From assembly GCA_040285825.1 (NCBI GenBank), contig JAUPSS010000005.1, positions 310,001-374,000 of the forward strand: DNA of 64,000 nucleotides, given 5' to 3'. The stretch comes from Eukaryota sp. TZLM1-RC. Its lineage: Eukaryota > Metamonada: BaSk clade. The translations under genes and the position numbers were made by a program. The notes below the pieces were generated by a model, which made no database searches, was not told the DNA's origin, and saw nothing but the letters and a program-made list of their open reading frames with translations. The first letter of the stretch is position 1; every line of letters starts with the position of its first letter. Positions 51,855 to 59,968 of the stretch are shown piece by piece.

Positions 51855-54800
51855 CGAAACCATATCATATAAGATTGCTGATGGAACTACCTCACAGTCC
51901 CTTCGTACTGCTTCTGGAACCCTTAGCATTAGACTAGGTAGCGTTACCCAGATTGTACACGTGAAACACAAGTTCAGCATCGTTCCTGGACATGAAACCA
52001 TTCTCATTGGTGTTGACTTGTTGTGTCACCTTGGACTAATGAACAACAAGGGCATTTATATTAGAATGGACGACGCCTGTCGTACATTACTATTACCTGA
52101 AGCCGAATTCGACCATCGAATATCGCAAACTTCAGAAGTCGTCAACGTTTCCACACGTTGGTTGGAACACATCAACTCATCTGGTTGTACTATCAACCTC
52201 GACAACGACCATTTCAAGAAGTCCCTACTTCAAACTTTGAAAGAGTTCGAAGACGTATTTACCCTTAAGCCTCATGCTGAAGGTATTGATTGCCCTCCCA
52301 TGGAAATCAACTTCTACAATGAAGACGTCAGAGTCAGAAGACCCCCCCCCAGGACCCTGAATCCAGCCAGGCTAGAGGTCGCTCACCAAATTTTCGACGA
52401 ACTCGTAGACTCAGGATTCGCTGTTTCATCGAACCATGAGTTCAGCTCTCCTGTCTGTCTAGTGGTCTACCCAGATCACGGTAAGCCCCGCCTTACCGGT
52501 GACTATAGTGGCAAGGACGGAGTCAACGCCAACACCATCCCTGTTGAGCCCAACCTTCCAAGGATTTCCGATGTGCTGGTATTTCTCTCCCAAGCGAACT
52601 ACATAGGCACCCTTGACCTCCCCAAAGCCTTTTGGCAACTCAAGATTGCTGAAAAGGATTGGCAGAAAACAGCCCTGAGCATTCCTGGCAAAAGCATCAT
52701 GTTCAAACGTGCAGCTTTTGGCCTAAAGAATGTCCCAGCCGTTTTCCAAAACGTCATGGCTCACATTTTGACTGGAGACGGTGTCTTCATTTACATAGAT
52801 GACATCATAATCATAGGTTCAACCTTTGACGAATTCATTGAACGCCTCCGTCGCGTCCTTGATCAAGCCAAATGCACAAGAGTTTCCTTGGGACTTCCAA
52901 AGTGCCATTTCGTGTCTTCCAGGCACCCAATCAAGATACTGAACAGTGTTTTCCAAAACAAACAACGGACTATCGATCCCACTCGCGTTGAATCTTTGCT
53001 GAATCTACCTAGACCAAAGACAATCAAAGACGTCCGCAGCCTCGTAGGATCAGTCAACTTCATTAGAGAATGGCTTCCTCAGGTATCTGAGCTCAACGCT
53101 CCTATCATCAGATTGACTAAGAAGGATGGTAATAACTCCAACGTTAAACCCAAAATCCGCGCGCAACGCCTTCAATGGACCGACATGCACGACGGACTCC
53201 TTCAAAAGATCAAACAACTTATAGCGAAGCACATTCCGCTCAGCTTACCTCCGCTGGAAAACCAAATTTTAATTAGTTCCGATGCATCCGACATTGCTGT
53301 AGGCGGCGTCATATGGGAACAAATCGAACAAGTTGACGACCCCGGTACATCCCCCCCTGATCAACAGGAAATGTAGGCTTATCAGTTTCTTCAGCCGGTT
53401 GTTAACCAACTCGCAAAAGAACTGGCCGACAAACCAAAAGGAACTCTATGCTATCCTACTCATGTTAACTCAAAATGGTTTTGAAAACTACTTGAAAGGA
53501 AGGAAACTGGCTAAATTCACAGACCATCAAAACCTTACCTACATGTTCACGGCTCCTGAGAAGAACAGAATTGTAAAAAGATGGTTACCCTCATTCTCTG
53601 AATTCTACTTTGATTTGGTACATACCAAAAGGGAAGATAACTTCTGGGCTGATATGTTGTCTCAAATAGTTCCGCCTATAGACCATCAAGAGATCAATCA
53701 TTTGTCCCATCAAATGCCTCCAAATTTTCATCCAATATTTTACATTGATAAAATTGATGGAACAGAAAATGAAAGATACTACGTCGAAGACTTAAACAAC
53801 TTCGAACGTATCATGGTCATCAGAGAACGATGTTCCAACGACCTGCCTATTTTCGAGCCATGGTTCTGTAGGATTAGGTCCGAACAGAAGCTTGCCATAG
53901 CTTCCAAAGACCCCTCTTTCAACAACTGTGTTCATAACAATCATCTTGATTTATATATGACTCACGACAACAAGATAGTGATTCCCAAATCACTCATTAA
54001 GGACACCCTTAACTTGTTGCATGGACTTCTGCAAGGAGGCCATCCAAGCAGAGCTGAAAGCCTGAACAAGCTCAGGAACAGCAATTATTGGTGGCCAAAC
54101 ATGCTCACCGACATGAATAAGCACGTCCAAGAATGCCACTCCTGTCAGAAAATAAAGCCAGTTCCCAAACTGCATGTTCCCCCAACCGGTTCATTGTGGG
54201 CTGACAGACCTTTTGCTCGCGTCAACGTCGACGTTATTGGTCTTCTTCCAGAAGATCAAGAAGGCCACAAATACATCTTCGTATTTATTGACAGCTTCTC
54301 TAGGTTCACGATCATCGTGCCTTTAAAAGAGACAAATGCCAATCTTACTGCAGATGCATTAATCTGGAAAGTCTGTGCCATCTTTGGTATTCCATTTCAA
54401 ATCCACAGCGATAATGGACCCGAATTTTCCAAGGCTGTCTTTGACGAATTAAGCAAATTTTTAGGCATAGAGGTGTCAAAGTCAATACCTAGGTTTTCTC
54501 AGTCCAACGGCCTGGTAGAGCGCCGACACAGAGACATTCTGCAAAACCTACGGAAATTGCTCGTAGACTTCAATGCCTACGATGTGTGGTCTGAATACTT
54601 GCCTTATGTGCAATTATTGATAAACTCTTCCAAGAGCTCAATTACCAACCACACCCCATACCAAGTGATCTTTGGCTCAGATGTGTTTCCCAGATCAGAC
54701 CCTGGCAATGTTCTTGAAATCATTGAAAGCTCGACGTCTGAGTCATCTTTTATTCAAGAAATTCAATCTAAATTTCGAAGATTGAAAGAGAAACAGGAAA

Positions 54801-55348
54801 AGGCAGCACACCATCAAGCTTCCAAAGCTTCCAAGCTAACTAGATCGTCAACTCCAAACCCTTTTGAAGTTGGTCAATTGGTATTGAGAGCATCTGGCTC
54901 TTCCGCTAAGCTTCATGGAGACTATTTAGGACCCTTCCTAATTACTGAAATCGTATCCAATTCGTCTGTGAACATCAAGAATCTCTGCACAGGTACGATT
55001 GTCCAAGCTAGCGTCAAACATTTAGCACCCTGGCACTCCAGCTTGCCCACCAACGATGAGTTCCACTCCTGGGTCGCTGCAGGTGATGTCGAAGAACACA
55101 TCATTGACAAAGTGCTCAGTCAGGATGGTGACTTTTGCCAAGTGCAATGGCCTGGAAAAGAGATCACCACCGAACATGTGTCTACAGTCCAAAATACTGC
55201 CGTGTATAAAGACTTTATCAAGACTTCAAAAGCACGTCGCCGTACTAAATCCGCTCCTCCCAAGAAGCGTCATAATTCCATTAGTTCACCTCCTGTGACT
55301 AGAGCTTCCAGGGCTCGTCGCTCGAAAGAGAGGAAAAGGCAGTGTTAG
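51855..55348 (+). pseudogene. Pol of element B copy 2: PR remnant, RT, RNase H, integrase, chromodomain-like tail
   Basis: The first frame (51961-53376) opens in the protease C-terminus (I-V-P-G-H-E-T-I-L-I-G-V-D-L-L, catalytic D-T/S-G lost). It contains reverse transcriptase with F-G-L-K-N-V-P-A-V-F-Q and the catalytic F-I-Y-I-D-D-I near 52800, then RNase H (S-S-D-A-S-D-I-A-V-G-G). A frameshift near 53371 leads to 53333-55348, which completes RNase H (F-T-D-H-Q-N-L). The integrase follows: H-H-C-C zinc domain (C-H-S-C-Q-K), D,D-35-E core (V-D-V-I-G, H-S-D-N-G-P-E-F, N-G-L-V-E-R), and the C-terminal chromodomain-like module with a basic tail. Only the RNase H frameshift and the protease/gag deletion separate it from a working pol. 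Confidence 0.9.
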
Positions 55349-55496
55349 TCTTGAATAGTATTTATAGTTAATAGTTTAGTTATTAGTATTCCGCCTGTTA
55401 GCTTAAGAAGAGAGAATACAATTGCTCTTTGTAATAAATTACACTTCTGTTACTCTACATTGTATGTCAGACAATAACCAAAAGCCAAGACCATCA
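55343..55496 (+). repeat. 3' LTR of element B copy 2
   Basis: 154 bp, TGTTAGTC to GACCATCA, followed by the GCAG duplication. It includes an in-frame ATG near its 3' end, followed by codons for S-D-N-N-Q-K-P-R-P-S, as in gag of copy 1. Confidence 0.93.
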
Positions 55497-55648
55497 GCAG
55501 TTTCTGAAATGATTTAAAGAACAGGACCAATAGAAATTTCAATAAATTGTTTTTGTAACATAGAATTGTGTTTTCTATTTTTAAGGGGATGTTGAAGATG
55601 GTTTCTGATGTTCTGCTTCCTTTTGGCACTCACTTTGAGCAGAAGTTC
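55497..55648 (+). mobile_element. LINE-2 copy, right part after element B
   Basis: Resumes the LINE-2 C-terminal coding region interrupted at 49137 (compare 18450-18590) and stops near CACTTTGAG. The normal LINE-2 end is missing. Confidence 0.7.
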
Positions 55649-55661
55649 CGCTCAAAAAGCC

Positions 55662-55826
55662 ATGGAATCTTCTTTGAGATCCTTGGAACCAGTTGTTGAT
55701 TCTCTACAAAGTCTCAGGGATAAAATTGAGACAGACACTCAAGTATGTTGCCCCTGTTCATTTTAACTTCAGCCTGAGGAATCTGTATCTGTTTCTGTTC
55801 TGGAAGAGACAAATTATCAAGATTGA
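55662..55826 (+). CDS. Short two-exon coiled-coil gene or 3' end of a truncated gene
   Basis: Exon 1 (55662-55742, GCCATGG context) and exon 2 (55773-55826) are joined by a 30-nt intron with the same GTATGT start as in RBBP6 and ending TTCAG. Together they give 44 residues, M-E-S-S-L-R-S-L-E-P-V-V-D-S-L ... Q-D and a TGA. Without splicing the frame ends in the intron. The frame is also open upstream (S-A-Q-K-A before M) up to the LINE junction at about 55648. It may therefore be the last exons of a host gene whose 5' part was lost to the LINE. Heptad-like leucine spacing suggests a coiled coil. No family was recognised. Confidence 0.45.
55743..55772 (+). other. 30-nt putative intron (GTATGT...TTCAG)
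   Basis: Begins GTATGT and ends TTAACTTCAG. Removal keeps the frame open between two acidic coiled-coil-like exons. It resembles the 31-nt RBBP6 intron in size and ends. Confidence 0.55.
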
Positions 55827-55999
55827 TTTGTTGTCTGTAGTACAACTAATAAATCAAATTTAAATCAAATCAAATGAGAACTCGGAAAGAATTGAACCTC
55901 TGTTGCGAAATGAACATTTATATTGAGGTGACACTCCAATGTTTATAAGCTATATTAAATTATATTAATCATTATTGACATTTAAATCAGTTCACCAGT

Positions 56000-56650
56000 A
56001 ATAAATTAATATACATATAAGTTTGTATACCTTTTTCGAATTAACTAATTCATTCCAACGAGACGCTAAATAGCAAACCTATAATTCTATATTGTCATAC
56101 CCCAAATCAGCCAAAGAAAATTGACTGGAAGTGTTTCTTTTATAAAAACAACCAAGGGATAATGCAGAAGATAATGAGGGAAGCAGCTTTAAAAATTGAA
56201 AATGCACTTCTGTTCTGCCAAAACCTGTCGTTGAAAATGTTGTTTGTAAGTTTTACAGTTTCAATTAAATCATCCAGAAAAGATAAAGCAAGTGGTCCAA
56301 GCGTGCCATGTAGGGAAAAGCAAATGGACAAATGACATAATGAGTGTGGGATTCAACATCCAAGGATAGCAACTTTGCTCTATATTCATCAATTTTAGTT
56401 TTTTCAGCTATAGACAGCGGATTCTTGTGTTTAGACTGAGCTAATGGTATAAAAAAATTATTGCACACATCAATTGATCTCACATCAGTAATGATAGTGG
56501 TCCCTTCAAGACCTTCAAGCATTAAATCACCTCTATTACGACCAAAAAAAGAATTCACAATACAAGCAATGTGCAAGAAAATTTTGTATCATCTAAAAGT
56601 AGAATCCTTAATTAAAAAACGTACAAATGGCGAATTTGAGTACAACTTTT
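56000..56650 (-). mobile_element. LINE-2 fragment: endonuclease and C-terminal region
   Basis: Frames 56265-56576 and 56140-56331 on the minus strand encode R-G-D-L-M-L-E-G-L ... I-T-D-V-R-S-I, then F-P-Y-M-A-R-L-D-H and L-G-P-L-A-L-S-F-L-D-D-L, with a frameshift between. It resembles the fragment at 45112-45460. Confidence 0.68.
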
Positions 56651-56882
56651 GAAATTCAACACTGCTGCTAGTCGTCACCTTTTATAATAGTCACCACTCT
56701 TGTTATTTTAAGAAAGATTATCCATAATCTTGGCCATAATTTGGTAATGGTCCACGTTGAGTGGAAAAGTATTTCTTTTTGTAAAGTATTAAGTACCAGA
56801 ATTCCAGAAATGACCAAAACTCTTTATTTTAAAACCTATTTATTTAAATTTTATTATTTATATTTATTTACTTATACACCAG

Positions 56883-58838
56883 CTATATCAACAAACCCTG
56901 CTGTCCCATTTTTTCCTTCTCTAGTTGATCCTCCTTCATCTCCTTCATCTTGAAAAAACCAATCATCGCTCCTAACAAACAAAGTAATGCTACCACACCA
57001 TAACCCACATAGAGAACATTGTCGCTAGGTTCAGCGTATAGTAACAACTGCCAATGTGAAGGTTCAGTGGAAGGATAAGGGAAAACAAAAAGGGAAGAAT
57101 TTGGCAAAAGTGTCATCCAAGAGTTGATGTACTTTCGCTTGTCCTCTACTGAATTCGAAACACCCATGAACAGCTCATCTACATAGCTAGCAATGTACCC
57201 CAATCCGAAATACGTATATGGTGTTTGTAGAGTACCATGGGACTGCTGGTTGAAAGGAGAATCACCGTGAACAATTACCGTGTTATCAAAGTCCAATAAC
57301 CTAAACCTAAAAGTGTTACCAACTGCACTGACACCAAATGGTTTGGGGTAAGGTAACCTTGGCATAGGACTGGGGCACCACTGATGACAGACACCATTAC
57401 CAGCTGAGACAGAGATGAAAAAAGCAGAGTTATCAACGTTATTAACAAGTGAAGTGAGACGAGTTTCTCCATCAATTTTTGATTGAACAATCAAATCAAG
57501 ACTTCCTTGGTTGCCGAAATCGAAAAAGACTGCATTGGAGGGATTCTTGATTGTCGTTAAGGGGGCCATGTCGAATTTTTGGAAATATCCAAATGATCGT
57601 TGATAGGTAGAAGAAACGTAATCAGTAGTACAATTGGAAAAGGCAAATTCAGAATCACAAGGAGAATTTCGCAAAACATTGAAAAATTCATCACCATTAT
57701 CATCAACGAATTTGATTGACAAATCGAAAAAACCATCGGAATCAAAATCGCCTCCATTCAGCAAGCTTCCATCTGGATTGTCGACAGTCAACAATGGAGC
57801 CAGCGAATCAGGAAGGTCAATCAAAATCGAGTGATATTCGTCCAGTTCCGAGTCCAATCGATCCTTTCCAATTTTGAATTTATTATCAACGACACAAAGA
57901 TTATTACCTTGTCGACAGTCTCGGTTCCTATTGATATCCAAGGGAAGATTAGCGCATAGAGGCATTTGGGAATTGTACAAAATTTTCAACTGATTTTTGG
58001 AATTTTCAGTGTCTCGAATAGGGATCACGAAGTCAGGAAGTCCATCTCTATTCATGTCAAGAACAAGTGGGACACCTGCAAATTTTGGCAAAATGATTGA
58101 TTGATCCCTTTTGAACTTCATCTTTTTATCAGCAATGAAGATTAAGGCCTCAACGCATTTTTCATCTCCATCTTCTTCGCAAACTCCCTCAAAAAACAAA
58201 ACTAAATCAGCCCGGCAGTCACCATTCAAATCAGTAATCACATGAGGCAAATCAAGAAGTTTCTGATCGGGAAGGTCAATAATGACATCATCAAGGTCAC
58301 GTGATACAAAACCTTTTGTTTGACCTTGATTTTCAAAGAACTTTGGTCCATCAGCTGTTCTTGCAAGTAGCGAAGGGTACATATCCTCGCCATAAGGAAC
58401 GACTAATGGCTGAGTAAGCAGAGGGGGAAGAGAGTACTGTTCATCAGCAGGGACTGGAGAGTTATCAGAAGCAACTTGGAGATAAAGTTTAGCGGTGTAG
58501 GAAGAGGTGACGTCATTATCACGTGTTAGTGTCAAAAAATCAAGATGGCCGTCCCTATTGAAATCAGTAGGGATAATGGAGAGGTAGTCAGCGGAGGAGT
58601 CGATTGTTTGCGATGACTTTGGCATTGAGACGTATTGGTTTTTGTCACTGTCAAAGCGTAGAACCTTGATGGTATTTTGAGTACGAACAAAAATATCAGT
58701 ACGACGGTCATTGTCAAAGTCACCAAAAGCAAGAAGAGAGCCATGTTCCGACTCGAGTCCAAGAGATTTGTCTTCAATGAAGGCCGGTCTACATGTCACA
58801 GAAAGAGCCAAGAGGAAGAGGAGTAGTAGAAGGTGCAT
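56883..58838 (-). CDS. ITFG1: ITFG1/TIP family FG-GAP repeat membrane protein
   Basis: The 651-residue product has a signal peptide (L-L-L-L-L-F-L-L-A-L-S-V-T-C). A seven-bladed integrin-type propeller follows, marked by calcium-binding D-x-D/N-x-D-G-type loops (D-F-D-N-D-R-R-T-D, D-F-N-R-D-G-H-L-D, D-L-N-G-D-C-R-A-D, D-M-N-R-D-G-L-P-D, D-F-D-S-D-G-F-F-D). A conserved membrane-proximal region and one C-terminal transmembrane helix (Y-G-V-V-A-L-L-C-L-L-G-A-M-I-G-F-F) are followed by a short charged tail. The block W-Q-L-L-L-Y-A-E-P-S is typical of ITFG1 (T-cell immunomodulatory protein, TIP). The role outside animals is poorly known, and glycoprotein folding or surface interaction is plausible. 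The ATG at 58836-58838 lies 34 bp after the end of Fanzor F4. Confidence 0.9.
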   Translation of the reverse strand: MHLLLLLFLLALSVTCRPAFIEDKSLGLESEHGSLLAFGDFDNDRRTDIFVRTQNTIKVLRFDSDKNQYVSMPKSSQTIDSSADYLSIIPTDFNRDGHLDFLTLTRDNDVTSSYTAKLYLQVASDNSPVPADEQYSLPPLLTQPLVVPYGEDMYPSLLARTADGPKFFENQGQTKGFVSRDLDDVIIDLPDQKLLDLPHVITDLNGDCRADLVLFFEGVCEEDGDEKCVEALIFIADKKMKFKRDQSIILPKFAGVPLVLDMNRDGLPDFVIPIRDTENSKNQLKILYNSQMPLCANLPLDINRNRDCRQGNNLCVVDNKFKIGKDRLDSELDEYHSILIDLPDSLAPLLTVDNPDGSLLNGGDFDSDGFFDLSIKFVDDNGDEFFNVLRNSPCDSEFAFSNCTTDYVSSTYQRSFGYFQKFDMAPLTTIKNPSNAVFFDFGNQGSLDLIVQSKIDGETRLTSLVNNVDNSAFFISVSAGNGVCHQWCPSPMPRLPYPKPFGVSAVGNTFRFRLLDFDNTVIVHGDSPFNQQSHGTLQTPYTYFGLGYIASYVDELFMGVSNSVEDKRKYINSWMTLLPNSSLFVFPYPSTEPSHWQLLLYAEPSDNVLYVGYGVVALLCLLGAMIGFFKMKEMKEDQLEKEKMGQQGLLI

Positions 58839-58846
58839 TTTAAAGA

Positions 58847-59153
58847 TGGTATCTCAAAAAGCTCTATTCATGCTAATAAATCTTAAATCTAATGCTCTAA
58901 ACATTCTTTCCCACACTGACTGATCGTTGTCGCACCATTGGTCTACAATTATCATGAATATGAGAGTACGTTATCCTGTACATGTTTAGAGCACTGTTTA
59001 CATCCCTATCTCAATAGACGCCACATTCACTGTTTTCACAGTGTAGCAGTCCATGGCATGGGACTAGTTTGACATTGTCCTTTTTTTAGATTCCAATTTT
59101 GTTGAAGTTCTTGAATTTTGTTTTCAACATTTTGAAATACTACTTCACTTAAT
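58847..59153 (-). pseudogene. Fanzor relic F4, 3' part (Zn-ribbon/RuvC-III end)
   Basis: The minus strand reads H-C-E-N-S-E-C-G-V-Y-stop-D-R-D-V-N-S-A-L-N-M-Y-R-I, then N-C-R-P-M-V-R-Q-R. This is the Fanzor C-terminus with one TGA replacing the W codon, and the last in-frame stop is at 58873-58875. It is closely similar to F2 (5978-6256), including the terminal TTTGAGATACCA. The upstream part is separated by a LINE-1 insertion (59154-59968). The sequences flanking that LINE, ACATTTTGAA at 59127 and again at 59969, look like a diverged target duplication. F4 therefore was one gene, 62343 down to 58873. Confidence 0.72.
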
Positions 59154-59968
59154 ACTTCACTTTTTGTAACCATTGTACCACGAAGATTTGGGTTGTGTGC
59201 CACTAATAAAGCATTTGTAACAAAAATGAGATTATATTTGAACATCCCCATTAATCAATTATTATCAAAAGAAAAATGTATTTATTCGAATTCACCTCAA
59301 CTCACTTTGCGCCATGCTCTGAATTGCTCTAAATTGATAACTTATCGTTCTTCACTACATGATGCTGTTAGAGACACTGTTTTCAATATGGCACAAACTG
59401 CAAGAATTTCGTGTATCAAAGATCCCCTGCTGAAGGAACACTTTCTCTGAATAATTTTGGTTCTGATGATAGAGATGATGTATACTGTGATTGGATTGAT
59501 AATTCTGAAGCTATTGTTGACTTTGTCTCATGTAATGTTGCAAATGATACTTTGGTTCACAGAAAAAAACTTAATCCTGTGACTGCTCTTGATTTTAAAG
59601 CAAAAGAGAAACATAGAAAATATGATAAAGATATTGAAGAGGCTAATGCCGATAGAAATACACAGCTGGTTTTTATTGCTTTCCCATTGTCTATTAATGG
59701 AAGATTATCAGATCAAGCAGAAACTTTTTGAATGACTTCCAAAAAATGGTGCAAGAAAAGACAATCAAAAGATTTGGTATTTTTTCTGGCGTTCACGGAT
59801 TCAATTTGCCATTATTAATAGATTACCTCGGTTTTTCAATCGAATAAGAGAAGCCTTAGCTAGACAGCAAGCAGATCAAGATTTTGTAGAGGAAATCTTG
59901 GTTCAATGATAGTCGTACCATTAGTTATGAGTTAATTTAATTAAGTGTGTAAATTCAATAAATAATAT
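59154..59968 (+). mobile_element. LINE-1 fragment inserted into Fanzor F4
   Basis: The plus strand carries the LINE-1 finger and endonuclease: L-C-A-T-N-K-A-F-V-T-K-M-R-L-Y-L, L-R-H-A-L-N-C, H-D-A-V-R-D-T-V-F-N-M-A-Q-T (59193-59450), then R-D-D-V-Y-C-D-W-I ... I-V-D-F-V (59411-59731). It ends with the conserved D-F-V-E-E-I-L-V-Q and the tail AATTCAATAAATA. It is very close to 19270-20060. Two to three frameshifts are present. 5' truncation at 59154 and possible target duplication are consistent with target-primed reverse transcription. Confidence 0.8.

Larger units (their letters stand above)
49138..55496 (+). mobile_element. Ty3/gypsy-like LTR retrotransposon B copy 2 (nearly complete)
   Basis: Two 154-bp LTRs (49138-49291 and 55343-55496) begin TG and end CA and differ at about six positions. 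The target duplication is GCAG (49134-49137 and 55497-55500). Gag is followed by PR, RT, RNase H, integrase and a chromodomain-like tail, the Ty3/gypsy order. A purine tract (AAAGAGAGGAAAAGG) precedes the 3' LTR. The element entered a LINE-2 copy. The unoccupied relative at 18413-18495 reads straight across the site. Gag is broken and partly deleted (near 51850), and RNase H has a frameshift, so the copy is defective although RT and integrase motifs are intact. Confidence 0.95.

Noticed and set aside
53360-53390. Programmed frameshift in element B pol
   Set aside because: The shift falls inside RNase H rather than between gag and pol and has no slippery heptamer that I can see. A simple mutation is more likely.
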